64,000 nucleotides of DNA, taken from Candidula unifasciata (lineage: Eukaryota; Mollusca; Gastropoda; Stylommatophora; Geomitridae). Below are positions 31,633 to 43,018 of this stretch, piece by piece. Both the position numbers and the translations under genes were made by a program. The number at the start of each line of letters is the position of its first letter. The first letter of the stretch is position 1. The notes under the pieces were generated by a model, which had not been told where the DNA came from, did not search any database, and saw nothing but the letters and a program-made list of their open reading frames with translations. The stretch is from assembly GCA_905116865.2 (NCBI GenBank), contig CAJHNH020004724.1, positions 77,001 to 141,000 of the forward strand, given 5' to 3'.

Positions 31633-32334
31633 ATTTAGTATGTCCAGGTTTGGGAACCGCTTTCACACAACCATTCATATCCCTAGCTAGAAAATAACGT
31701 AGACACAAATATTTAACCTAGAGCATGCTAAAATGTTATACTGTAACTCCCCTTTCTTTCCACAATCCAACCTATGTTCTAAGTTGCAGTGTTCAAGAAA
31801 TAAACGCGCTTTTGCGAGTTTCGTGCAAATGAAAGTACCCGCGAGGGAAAATAGAAGAAATAACAAACGCGAATCTCAGCTTAGCGCTTGGCTATGATCA
31901 ATACCCCACTCTGAATGTCTGAGATCGAAGGGACAGAATAAAGAACACTATTATCTTTAGGTTTTCATTTCTTCTTTCCATCAGATCCCTTTCCACCGAA
32001 AAAGCTTTCATTCTTACATTTTCCTCCCCCCATTCGCTCTTCGGTTGTTCTGTTTTGTTCTTCCTTATTCCCTCAGTCTCAGCTGCCAGACGCTTTTATT
32101 ACTCAGCACGTGTGTTTTATAACATGTCCCGGTTATTTCCCCTGATGGACTGATCGAGTGTGGGAAAATGCTGGAGTAATTTGTGGACAGGGGGGAAACT
32201 ATCTGACTATCCCCACACACCCTGCCCCATTTTGTATTCACTTGGCCCCGATATGGGACGCAAATTATTATTTTTTTAAGTCATACTCCAGCTTTTGTCG
32301 GGGACCCTAATATATTCTAACGCTTTAACGGGAT
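31633..32334. other. No recognisable feature
   Basis: About 700 bp, pyrimidine-rich around 31960-32090. No gene motif is seen. Confidence 0.45.
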
Positions 32335-32445
32335 GTCTAGCACTTGTGCCCGGGTGATTTTCATCCGAATGGTGACACTTTTTGTCACCGGGTGTATATC
32401 GCTCGTAATGCTGTCCTGGTGGGGGGCGGAACGTCACTCACTCCT
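32335..32445 (-). repeat. Dispersed repeat family D fragment
   Basis: Matches the left half of family D on the minus strand (ccaccaggacagcattacg, ataCACCCGGTGACAAAAAG, cattcggatgaaaatcac). Confidence 0.6.
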
Positions 32446-32539
32446 CACCCATGTATAAACTCAACCATGTCTAATTCTACTTCCAAGTTTTTCTTTCTCC
32501 TTCATGCTTCTCTGTCATTCTTATCTTTACACCTATTGT

Positions 32540-33478
32540 AGAAATGGAAAAGGCAGCCAACACCATCCCCTTAGAAGAAAGAAGAAGGACAAAAGCAATT
32601 CTACATGCTGAAAAAATGAAGAGAATGCTAAACCACCCATTACATGAAAAATTGGCAGCCAGGACAAAAAAACCGAATAAAGCGCACAAGCCAAAACCAT
32701 CTAACTAAGGAATTTGGAAAGTCATTCTCTTCACTACTTAACCAACAATGTACACCTGAAGAGTTATCTTTCGATCTCTGGGACTCCGAATTATTGACAC
32801 TCAATGTGTCAACATCTATCCCGAACCTGGGAAACAAAGATGCTGAGCCCGCTTTAGCGAAGAAAGCACTCACAATGGAACACCTCAACAACATGTTCCC
32901 ACAGGACAGCTGGACGAGAATCTACACGGATGGATCAGCAAAAGAGGCAACTACGAATGGTGGGGCAGGTGTTTACATAAAACACCCAGATGCCACTACT
33001 GTGTCCCTAGCGCAGATGCTTTAGCCAAGGGAGGCAGTAACAAACCACAGACCTACCAGCCACTATCTGTTCTAGAAGTCAAAACTCTCATTAAGAGAAA
33101 ATCAGAAACAGATTGGAAAACCAACACTGGTTATAACTACGGAAAAGATTTTCTGAAACACTTGAACAGAACAGACCAAGTCACAGTTTTTCGCTTACGC
33201 ACTGGACACTGCAGACTCAATAAACACTCACATAAATTAGGTATGAGCCAAACAGCTCTCTGCCAGTGCCTTCGTGCTGAACAGACTCCAGAACATGTCC
33301 TGCAAGACTGTCCTCTCCTAGCGGAGCTGCGGAGCGACATATGGCAACACCCAGTAGAACTGACAACTAAGCTTTGGGGAAACCTAAGAGACCTTGAAAA
33401 GACATCCCAGTTTATGACCCACAGTGGATTATGCGCATCACCAGAGATCGCTGAAGAAGAAGATTCTTATCTTTGATA
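32540..33478 (+). pseudogene. RNase H-type LINE, post-RT segment, RNase H start and C-terminus
   Basis: Read in frames that change once or twice, this contains: a Lys/Arg-rich linker (EKAANTIPLEERRRTKAILH, 32543-32602), the start of RNase H (WTRIYTDGSAKEATTNGGAG, catalytic Asp codon at 32929), then a jump from the RNase H N-terminus (ATTVSLAQ) to its end (DALAKGGS at about 33018). The C-terminal domain follows: FRLRTGHCRLNKHSHKLGM, then CQCLRAEQTPEHVLQDCPL, a Cys/His-rich segment typical of these polyproteins. So the middle of RNase H, with its other catalytic residues, has been deleted. Reverse transcriptase and endonuclease are absent. Known role: retrotransposition of a jockey/I-like LINE; this copy is dead. 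The last 60 bases recur at 9388. Confidence 0.85.
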
Positions 33479-34010
33479 AGAATAGATGTAGAGGCGGTAA
33501 TTGCGGCTCTCCAGTGGCTAGAGAACAAGAAGTATACACATGTCATAATTGTAACAGACTCTGAAAGCATGCTGAGAAAGGTGAAGACATGGATGCTTCG
33601 AGCAGAGTGACAAGCTTCACTGGGAAGGTCGCGGATGGTGAGCATACTTTAGATCTTTTCTCCAGGCTATGCCGGCGTAGTGGGTAATGATCAGGCAGAC
33701 AGATTGGCTGGATCTGCACCACTGGGTGGTGAATTGATACATGACAAGGCAGATGTGGTCAAGGCCCTTTGGGAACAAGCAACGCAATCAGTAGAGAAAC
33801 AAGATTATTATGGCCTGGGGAGAATGAGGCACCAGGGTAGATCCAGAGGGTCTGGCCGGCTCACTACAACCTGATGAAAGGCAAGACTGACATATAATCA
33901 GTTTGTGACCGGTACCATCAGTATTGGGAGTCTGTGCTGGCTGCTGAAGATGAGGATGGATCACACACTGGAATGCTTTAAGTGCTGTGACGTCAATTTT
34001 TGACTCAACT
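33479..34010 (+). pseudogene. Second LINE, RNase H middle and end
   Basis: Begins in the middle of an RNase H domain: IDVEAVIAALQWLENKKYTH (Glu at 33491), then VIIVTDSESMLRKVKTW (Asp at 33557), two stops and a frame change, then SPGYAGVVGNDQADRLAG (about 33660-33713), which holds the last catalytic Asp. The TDGS start is missing. It resembles the 14.1-14.9 kb pseudogene (EVEAVxAAxxWLE, TDSxxxL) more than the element to its left, so two different LINE remnants are joined here. Downstream to about 34010 a weak C-terminal segment with frameshifts is possible. Confidence 0.8.
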
Positions 34011-34479
34011 CAACTCATCTTTTATTGTGAATTTCGTATTTCAGTTGCGTGTTCCACATTTTATTATTATTATTTTTTTTTTAGTTTCCTGTATTTGGTT
34101 TAGATTTTTTCCTATTCTTCTTTGAATGTTTTTTTTTTGTTGTTGTTGGATAATTTAGTTTTTCAATATTTCTCTTGTGAGGTCTTGTCTCAATAGAGTA
34201 CTTTCATATACAGCAGTCTTTCGAAATTTTTTTTGCCCGACCCGAGCCTTTCTCAAATTCTTGTGACCCCCCCCCCCCACCCCCCCCCAACACCCGTAAC
34301 AATCAAATTGTCCCTCCCCCTTCCACCCGTAACAATCAAATTGCCCTTCTTCCCCAAACAGTCCAGTTGCCCCTTTGTGGGGTGTAGGCCCCACATTGAT
34401 AAACACTAGTGTAAAGCATAGAAGAACATTTGATTAGAAATGACTGACTGCACACGAGATTCAACAAGTCATGGGTCTT
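34011..34479. other. T-rich and C-rich spacer
   Basis: T-rich from 34055 to 34150 and C-runs at 34267-34289. Twin phrases (acccgtaacaatcaaattg) at 34293 and 34326 show a small tandem duplication of 33 bp. Confidence 0.55.
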
Positions 34480-34640
34480 TTCGCGCCTTTTGGCCCATTG
34501 GGCATATAATGCTAGACCAGTCCACACAGTCTGGGTGAAGTGGTCAACAACACGCCGACCAACTTTACTTCCTGTGACATCACGTGATACCCAATGTAGG
34601 TTAGACCACCTAGAAGCCGGAGTCAGTTTTGTGGAATTCA
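34480..34640 (-). repeat. SINE-B tail fragment
   Basis: Matches the tail of SINE-B on the minus strand (gaagtggtcaacaacacgcc, caactttacttcctgtgac, then ggcatataatgctagaccag at the outer end). Confidence 0.6.
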
Positions 34641-34779
34641 ACTATATACCCTCTGGCGTGCAGGTGAACGAAAACTGTCTTGCTACCACTGTTTGACATG
34701 AATCACAAGGCCATATATAATAGTAGTTGAAACTATGAGGAGCAACACCTTCTGTTTCCATAACGTCTAACTTCCTTAG

Positions 34780-35015
34780 TACAGAAAGGACCCGGTTTCA
34801 CTCCTTTAGGTGAGTGGGCACATAAGGCCAGACCTATATTTTATAGACCAACTATCGCTCGGCGGGTGTTGTGGTTAACATCACGCCGGCCGGCTTTACT
34901 TCCCACGAATTAACCTGATACTCAAGGCTGGGTCAACCTGGGAGCCAAGGTCACTTCTGGGAGAAAAAAAAATAATCTGGCTCCGACAGGATGTAAACCT
35001 ATGAAAGTTCATCAG
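34780..35015 (-). repeat. SINE-B body and tail
   Basis: Minus strand: aaaagtgacctt-like segment (agaagtgaccttggctccca), ccagccttgagtatcaggtt, gtaaagccggccggcgtgat, tggtctataaaatataggtc and a terminal cctaaaggagtgaaa. The head is mostly lost. Confidence 0.75.
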
Positions 35016-35057
35016 TAGCAGCTGCTTAAAGCTGACTCAGGGGTCAGACAAGTTCAA

Positions 35058-35432
35058 CGCTTACTACTTTTATCGATTATAATTGGAGGGCAACTTTAGT
35101 CAACACATTCGTGTTTTGTCTGTTTGTTTCAAGGTCATTTAACAGCTAGTTAGTAATCTCACTACTTTTATCGATTATAATTGGAGGGCAACTTTAGTCA
35201 ACACATTCGTGTTTTGTCTGTTTGTTTTAAGGTCATTTAACAGCTAGTTAGTAATCTCACTACTTTTATCGATTAGGATTGGATGGCAACTTTAGTCAAC
35301 ACATTCGTGTTTTGTCTGTTTGTTTCAAGGTCATTTAACAGCTAGTTAGTAATCTCACTAATTTTATCGATTATGATTGGAGGGCAACTTTAGTCAACAC
35401 ATTCGTGTTTTGTCTGTTTGTTTCAATGTCAT
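35058..35432. repeat. 98-bp satellite, first block (about 3.8 units)
   Basis: Unit begins gtcatttaacagctagttag, continues taatctcactacttttatcg, attataattggagggcaact, ttagtcaacacattcgtgtt and ttgtctgtttgtttcaag. The period is 98 bp (gtcattt at 35134 and 35232). The block ends exactly at an LTR-like insertion. Confidence 0.95.
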
Positions 35433-37736
35433 TGTGACGTGACGCGTGGTTTAAAATGTTTATAATGTTGAGTAGGGATTTTCCTCTCAACACATTCCTT
35501 CCACCAGATTAACCGAACTAAAATCTGAGCTATGTTGCTCTCAGACAAAGTCCTAGATACCCAAGAAAACAACCATATTGGCTCGTTAAGTATATTAACA
35601 TTAGCTGAACTTGGTACCCACAAGAGAAGAAAGGAATTTTAGATGTCTATCATTATACTAAATGAATTATTAGACAGGGCAAGTGATTCCTCCGTCATCT
35701 ACCTTCTCCCGGTGTTATTATGAATAATTAAAGAATTATTATATTATTTGAGCCCCCACCAAATGTAATTCTATCCTAACAGTTTAATTAAACAGGTAAG
35801 ACTGAATACACTTGGAATTTAACAAACGATGTAGTTTAAAACTTGACATACAGCTTTATTTACTACAATGAAATTACCAGTTTGTTGATTTACACAAACA
35901 GTGACTGGTTAATGTGATGAGTGATAAGCTTCAGCGAGAAAAACAGCTCCGGGGTTTAGAGTGGAATGATAATGATGATATGTTAACTTAAAAGATGTTA
36001 ACTTAGCTTATAAGCCTCTGACAGCCGTGAGGAACTGTCAAGCTTGTCCAACTCTTCCTTGCCTGTTTTCTGCCTGTTTCAGCTTATTCTCCACTTCATC
36101 CCCTCCTCGGTCTCCACATCGTTCTCCACCTCGTTCTCCACCTCGTTCTCCACCTCGTTCCCAGCTGGCCGAGTCTAACACAATGTAGTCTCTTTCATGG
36201 ACTGATCGTCACATGTGCGCTGTAATCATGGAAACAAACACATACGTGTAGTATCTTGACTTACACTAAGAATACATGTATCAATTAATATAACATATAC
36301 GAATAAAATATATCCCATCACTCCTCATATTCCACATTCTCTCCAGTCTAGTCTGAAGGTCTTTTGTCTTACATGGGCGTCACATATCCTGCCTTCCTCT
36401 CATGCTATGTCATGATAGTTGACTTTCTAAGTCTGTTGTCCGTCATCACTCAGACTTCCAACAACTGGCTGACATTGATATTACATGACCACGTGGAGCA
36501 GGTTATGTGCTGAAAACTCCAACACTTTATGTGTGCACGCTGTCCTGAATATTATCTTTCAGTGACCGTGAATACTGTACATCCATCATTCTTCCCCTGG
36601 GGTTATAAATCCCCTGTTTAGGTGAACACATTAAGTGAGCACATGGTGGGCACACAAAACGTAGCAGCATCCCTGCACATATTTGGGCATCATTTCCCCC
36701 AGTCCAAACTCATGTTTTGGCTGATCATGGAAACAATATAATTACATTTCATTATAGCAAATGTCATTGTTCACATCTTATTTTATACACATGAAAACAT
36801 ACAATGAAAAACATGTGACACAAACATACAAGAAATAGGAATAGTTTAGCAGTTCCCTAACTGAGATACTGAATACTCACAAAGAACTATTTCAAGCAGA
36901 ATGTGCAGACAAATTAGGAAAAGGTAGTATAGACTAAGCTTAACTCCCTAACCTATGTATACAAGATTAAAATTAATATTCACCTGGGAACTTTCCATCA
37001 ATCGCCAAAACAGAATGCGACCGTAAAATTACCTTCACGTCGATCTGTGTTTGTTTGCCGGCAGGCTGCGATTAATGACGGGAATTTCACAGGCTCGAAG
37101 TATAAGTATCAATCTATTGTCCAAATTAAACTCCTCCCTTTCCTCAGTTCTACCCAACGCTCAAGACGATGACTTAAGCCCCGCCTCTGAAGTACCTATC
37201 AGCTTCAAATTAGCTAACAAGTGGCCTGTCAGTCAATTCGGGACTGACATTCCTAGAGCAAACATTCTTAAGTGACCCAATCTAGTTTACAACGAATCTA
37301 ACTGGTGGGTGTGAAAAAGGTCCGTGAAGCCATTGTGTTTACTACTAGACCCAGATCAAACATTCCTAATTGCCAAACACCTGTTCTGCCAAGAATTACA
37401 CTGATTTGCGAAACTCCGACCTCCCGGCTCCACAATGTCTAGCGTCCACTCAATTTACCTGGTCAAAAGGGCCCCGCTCAGTCTCTACAGTCTGGTCAGG
37501 AGATAACATTTATGACATGGGCATGTGAAAGGAAATTCTCTAGCCCCGGTGTAATTGCGTAACATTACCAAGACTCAGTCGCTTTGTCTGGACTAAGGAC
37601 TGGAAACATTTTAAATCAATTTGGTTTAAAGTAATATTAGGGTAAAGGGCAGAGTAAATATAATCCTCTCTCTTTAGAACCAGAAGAACTTATTACAAGT
37701 ACTAACTTCTGGAACCACTGAGATCGTCTCGTGACA
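35433..37736. mobile_element. LTR-type insertion, probable solo LTR (2304 bp)
   Basis: The segment begins tgtgacgtgacgcg and ends gtctcgtgaca, so it has TG...CA ends with short imperfect inversion (TGTGACGTGACG against TGTCACGAGACG). It is flanked by identical 5-bp sequences gtcat at 35428-35432 and 37737-37741. Removing the segment and one gtcat rebuilds the expected satellite phrase tttcaatgtcatttaacagc. These are the marks of an LTR retrotransposon integration. No second copy of either end was seen inside, and no gag, protease, RT or integrase is visible, so a long solo LTR or a non-autonomous element is likely. Inside are four tandem 12-bp units (cgttctccacct, 36117-36165) and only short open frames. 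Confidence 0.72.
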
Positions 37737-37905
37737 GTCATTTAACAGCTAGTTAGTAATCTTACTACTTTTATCGATTATAATTGGAGGGCAACTTTAA
37801 TCAACACGTTCGTGTTTTGTCTGTTTGTTTTAATGTCATTTAACAGCTAGTTAGTAATCTTACTATTTTTATCGATTTTAATTGGAGGAAAACTTTAGTC
37901 AACAC
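37737..37905. repeat. 98-bp satellite, second block (about 1.7 units)
   Basis: Continues the array directly after the target duplication. Units here carry the variants taatcttact and aatcaacacgttcg, which are also found at 39901 onward but not in the first block. Confidence 0.93.
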
Positions 37906-39747
37906 ACACTTACATGCGCCTTCAGTGACTTCATTTTCGTCATAAGACACATTGAGAGATATCCCGGTTATAGCCTACGGTTGCTGTTTGGGGATTTTCC
38001 ATTGTCCTACTTGTAATTCCCCTGAGCTTTCACGTATAAAAATATACGGCTAGTAACTCGGCAACGTAGCGGGGAAAACCCTGGCCAACACCGGAAATCC
38101 CGCAGTGAGACAAGATTGCCAGCCATTTTACTTCAGGTCAGCAAGCAGGTGTTAGAGCGGGCCGTTTTGGCAGAACTTTGTCTTTCTCGCCGCCTAAAAA
38201 CCCTAGCAACATGACCATATAGTTACATCTAAATCCAGGTGAGCACAGTAACTGTTAATTAAATCGTGATTTCAGTTTTCGGGCCGCATTTCGTGTACAA
38301 TATTAGAATTGTACCAGACAGAGGAGAAACCACGCTGACCCATTTCTGCACATGGGCAGGAAACCATTTCTTTATGATCTATTCCTGATTCCTATTGTTC
38401 GGTATCTAGGAGGTTACTTCTGTTTGCTGTATCTAAGACTGTTAGGAAATTATCTATCTTCTATTGCTGGTAGATGAATGATCTATGGCTGGTTTTTAGA
38501 GTTTGTGTAGATAATGGTAACATTTCAATGGTAACATTTCATAGGAGACATTGTTCTTCTCATGCTCATACTTCTATAATTCATAACGTTTGCTTGTTGT
38601 AGAAGTGCTGAATTTTGTTTTCAGGTTATTGATGTACTATTCATGATGTTATTAATGTATCATTTTACTTATACACAGCAGTATTAAATGCTGTGATTTT
38701 GAGGACATGCTGTCCAAGAAAACACCCAGTGGAATATCTGGAAGACAGGAAAGGCAAGCCCTTTTATCTAGAATTCTCAATATTTATAGAGAGAATTCTA
38801 TAGCATTCTGTCTGATTTTGTGTTGCATTTGTAACTGCATATTGCTGTCTGAGTCTGTGTAAATGAGTGGTATTACACTATCATCCTGAAGGACAGAAGA
38901 TGGAAGACATTCATCTGGACTGGACAGTAGTCAGAAGTGGAAGCTATGTAAATGACAATGCTACTAGACCATTATCCCACTTCTGACAATATGAAGAGAG
39001 AGGGGAGAGTTCGGAATATATTTTATTTTGCAAAACAGCAGGGACTATATATTTTTTGATTGTTTCCATCCCTAGCTGCTGAAAAGCCGAGGACAGATTC
39101 CTTGTTCCTTGTGGCAGGACGAGCTTCCAAACCACTGCCAGGCTGGTTGTAGCTAATGATTGGAGTGCCCTAAGGAAGATCTTGGTGCTTGGGACAGATC
39201 CGACATTCCACCTCAGTCTTTGAAATGGATGATCCTCTGGGAAACTCCAGGTGGTAATTGTTGTATGTTATTTCCCACTGATCCTCTCATGACGACAGTT
39301 TCATGTTACTATCATTTTTATCTTTCATCCTACTTAGTTTGAATATTGTATTTTCAAAAGTAAATAGATGATTGATTTTTACTTTAATTTTAATAAACAT
39401 TCCTATGATTGATTTCAATTCATAGTTAAAGTTTAATTTTATTTCTAGATGTATGTCTGGTGTCAGTGTTGTCTACCAATATACATATTCTAGATGGGGG
39501 CTTAACTTTATTACCAGAAAGGGAAATTGTCGGGAGGGGTAATCTGCTCTGTCTAAGTGTTTAGGCATCTAAATTCCCTTATCCCTTTTCTGGGGATATT
39601 CAGGCAGCTCACTTTCTTTAGCGAGCCAATTCAGAGTCTGTATCTGAGTATCCAGGGACACTGTCTGCTCTTTGCACCAAAAGACAGTTGTCTCGGTTTC
39701 TAACAAGATTACACCACTTTAGTGTGTGTAAAAGGAACCGGTTCCAC
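37906..39747. other. Unassigned 1.84-kb block within the satellite
   Basis: Breaks the array after tttagtcaacaca and ends where a copy of the LTR-like right end begins (tggactaaggactgg, at 39748 here and about 37584 there). It contains a TATA-like tataaaaatatac at about 38035-38048 and a good splice-donor-like caggtgagc at about 38236. AT-rich sequence with a possible AATAAA at 39391 follows. Open frames are short (63-60 codons) and without motifs. It may be another LTR-type element, the edge of a spliced transcript, or unrelated sequence captured when the array was duplicated. I cannot decide among these. Confidence 0.4.
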
Positions 39748-39900
39748 GACACTGGACTAAGGACTGGAAACATTTTAAATCAATTTGGTTTAAAGTAATA
39801 TTAGGGTAAAGGGCAGAGTAAATATAATCCTCTCTCTTTAGAACCAGAAGAACTTATTACAAGTACTAACTTCTGGAACCACTGAGATCGTCTCGTGACA
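39748..39900. repeat. Duplicate of the LTR-like element's right end
   Basis: Near-identical to 37584-37736 (ggaaacattttaaatcaatt, gggcagagtaaatataatcc, ggaaccactgagatcgtctc, gtgaca) and followed by the same satellite variants. The two copies lie 2164 bp apart in the same orientation, so this is a segmental duplication of the LTR-satellite junction rather than a new insertion. Confidence 0.88.
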
Positions 39901-40194
39901 GTCATTTAACAGCTAGTTAGTAATCTTACTACTTTTATCGATTATAATTGGAGGGCAACTTTAATCAACACGTTCGTGTTTTGTCTGTTTGTTTTAATGT
40001 CATTTAACAGCTAGTTAGTAATCTTACTATTTTTATCGATTATAATTGGAGGACAACTTTAGTCAACACGTTCGTGTTTTGTCTGTTTGTTTTAATGTCA
40101 TTTAACAGCTAGTTAGTAATCTTACTATTTTTATCGATTTTAATTGGAGGACAACTTTAGTCAACACATTCGTGTTTTGTCTGTTTGTTTCATA
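39901..40194. repeat. 98-bp satellite, third block (3 units)
   Basis: Three units leading into the first higher-order unit. The first repeats the variants of 37737-37905 (aatcttact, aatcaacacgttcg). Confidence 0.95.
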
Positions 40195-41606
40195 TTCATA
40201 ATTTTATAGGACAAAAGAATCCGAAGTATGAATTGTGACAGAATAGGTGGAAGCCATGCAGCTGGGTAGGATGCAAAGTGCCAGGACAGACAGAGCGTGT
40301 TGAGAGACACCAATAAATTCTTGCAGCGTTTCTTGCTTATAGTTCGATTCTGTGGCAAAACGAATAATAGAACAATTGTACAATCCAGTCATAGACACAT
40401 AACGGCTTCGTTCCCGCGGAGAACGGTTTAGAAATAGACCATTCTCCTGACTTCAGTACAGTGATAGTGAGTCGTCCAAAGGATGACACTAGGACTTTAC
40501 TATGAAATATTGCCAATGAAAGCAGCAGAAGCACAGCGCTATATCTCTATTGTGGACACAGTACACGATAGTTTATATCAACTGTAATCAATATTCTGCA
40601 AGCAATATTATTTATATTTTTTTTTCATTAGTCGTATATATTTACTTTGCACTGTGTGTATGCTCGGGCCCTGTTTGGGGGATGGGTGGGGGATATCCTA
40701 TATCCCCGTAAAACAGCATGAAGGCGACTAATTAGGGGTGTTTCATTCAAAGTCTGAGTACATCTGCTTGAGAGGTAGAGAACCAACAATCTGCATACAA
40801 ATAAACCCTTGGTGTCAAATGAATGTGCACGCACACTCAAAGTTCTGTAACAAGCCCACAGTCCAGAAGTGCACGAACAACCAGAAATTTTCGTCAGAAT
40901 TCGCATTCGGTGAAACCGAATAAGAAAAATATACTAATTAAATTCATAATACGTAATTGTGCTTTTATTTTCTTTCTGTCTCCTGAAATTATCACTTCGG
41001 ACTTCATATTGTTTACTTGTCTGTTGATTCTTTCGAACATCTATTCAGTCTCTAGCTATGTACTTCCGTCTGGATTGCTTCAACCTCCGAAAGGCACTCT
41101 TGGTATGCAGTTATAGTAGTCTTACTACTTGTATCGATTATGACTGAAGGACAACTTAAGTCAACACATTCGCAGTTTGGTCTATTTGTTTCATAGTCAT
41201 TTAACTGATAGTTAGTAATCTCACTACTTTTATCGATTATGACTAGAAACAACTTTAGTCAACAAATTCGCGTTTTGTCTGTTCGTTTCATAGTCATTTA
41301 ACTGCTAGTTAGTAATCTCACTACTTTTATCGATTATTACTACTACTTTTATCAATTATGACTGGAGACAACATTAGTCAACACACTTGCGTTTTGTCTG
41401 TTTGTTTCATAGTCATTTAACAGCTAGTTAGTATTCTTACTATTTTTATCGATTATAATTGGAGGGCAACTTTAGTCAACACATTCGTGTTTTGTCTGTT
41501 TGTTTCAAAGTCATTTAACAACTTGTTAGTAATCTTACTATTTTTATCGATTTTAATTGGAGGACAACTTTAGTCAACACATTCGTGTTTTGTCTGTTTG
41601 TTTCAT
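40195..41606. repeat. 1412-bp higher-order repeat, copy 1
   Basis: Composed of about 919 bp of non-satellite sequence (40195-41113) plus about 493 bp of variant 98-bp units (41114-41606). The non-satellite part begins cataattttataggacaaaag-like sequence and ends gcactcttggtatgcag. The identical order recurs at 41607 and 43019. Copy 1 differs from the other two at shared sites such as gaataggtgg against gaataagtgg and atgctcggg against atgctgggg. Open frames of 60-97 codons repeat in each copy only because the DNA does. Confidence 0.95.
40655..40920 (+). repeat. SINE-like family E copy inside the higher-order unit
   Basis: Sense orientation: degraded core (ccgtaaaacagcatgaaggc, gactaattaggggtgtttc), then gtacatctgcttgagaggta, gagaaccaacaatctgcat and the 3' part gtccagaagtgcacgaacaa. 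The (GAA)n tail is lost. Its presence in all three higher-order copies dates its insertion before their amplification. Confidence 0.75.
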
Positions 41607-43018
41607 ATTCATAATTTTATAGGACAAAAGAATCCGAAGTATGAATTGTGACAGAATAAGTGGAAGCCATGCAGCTGGGTAGGATGCAAAGTGCCAGGAC
41701 AGACAGAGCGTGTTGAGAGACACCAATAAATTCTTGCAGCGTTTCTTGCTTATAGTTCGATTCTGTGGCAAAACGAATAATAGAACAATTTTACAATCCA
41801 GTCATAGACACATAACGGCTTCGTTCCCGCGGAGAACGGTTTAGAAATAGACCATTCTCCTGACTTCAGTACAGTGATAGTGAGTCGTCCAAAGGATGAC
41901 ACTGGGACTTTACTATGAAATATTGCTAATGAAAGCAGCAGAAGCACAGCGCTATATCTCTATTGTGAACACAGTACACGATAGTTTATATCAACTGTAA
42001 TCAATATTCTGCAAGCAATATTATTTATATTTTTCTTTCATTAGTCGTATATATTTACTTTGCACTGTGTGTATGCTGGGGCCCTGTTTGGGGGATGGGT
42101 GGGGGATATCCTATATCCCGTAAAACAGCATGAAGGCGACTAATTAGGGGTGTTTCATTCAAAGTCTGAGTACATCTGCTTGAGAGGTAGAGAACCAACA
42201 ATCTGCATACAAATAAACCCTTGGTGTCAAATGAATGTGCACGCACACTCAAAGTTCTGTAACAAGCCCACAGTCCAGAAGTGCACGAACAACCAGAAAT
42301 TTTCGTCAGAATTCGCATTCGGTGAAACCGAATAAGAAAAATATACTAATTAAATTCATAATACGTAATTGTGCTTTTATTTTCTTTCTGTCTCCTGAAA
42401 TTATCACTTCGGACTTCATATTGTTTACTTGTCTGTTGATTCTTTCTAACATCTATTCAGTCTCTAGCTATGTACTTCCGTCTGGATTGCTTCAACCTCC
42501 GAAAGGCACTCTTGGTATGCAGTTATAGTAGTCTTACTACTTGTATCGATTATGACTGAAGGACAACTTAAGTCAACACATTCGCAGTTTGGTCTATTTG
42601 TTTCATAGTCATTTAACTGATAGTTAGTAATCTCACTACTTTTATCGATTATGACTAGAAACAACTTTAGTCAACAAATTCGCGTTTTGTCTGTTCGTTT
42701 CATAGTCATTTAACTGCTAGTTAGTAATCTCACTACTTTTATCGATTATGACTACTACTTTTATCAATTATGACTGGAGACAACATTAGTCAACACACTT
42801 GCGTTTTGTCTGTTTGTTTCATAGTCATTTAACAGCTAGTTAGTATTCTTACTATTTTTATCGATTATAATTGGAGGGCAACTTTAGTCAACACGTTCGT
42901 GTTTTGTCTGTTTGTTTCAAAGTCATTTAACAACTTGTTAGTAATCTTACTATTTTTATCGATTTTAATTGGAGGACAACTTTAGTCAACACATTCGTGT
43001 TTTGTCTGTTTGTTTCAT
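41607..43018. repeat. 1412-bp higher-order repeat, copy 2
   Basis: Same structure as copy 1: non-satellite 41607-42525 with a family E copy at about 42067-42332, then satellite 42526-43018. It shares gaataagtgg, tttacaatcc and atgctgggg with copy 3, and ccagaaattttcgtc with copy 1. Confidence 0.95.

Noticed and set aside
35760..35775. Primer-binding site (gagcccccaccaaatg on plus; tggtgggggctc on minus) of an LTR retrotransposon
   Set aside because: It resembles a retroviral-type PBS, but lies inside the TG...CA segment whose ends are defined by the target duplication, and no second LTR copy was found around it.
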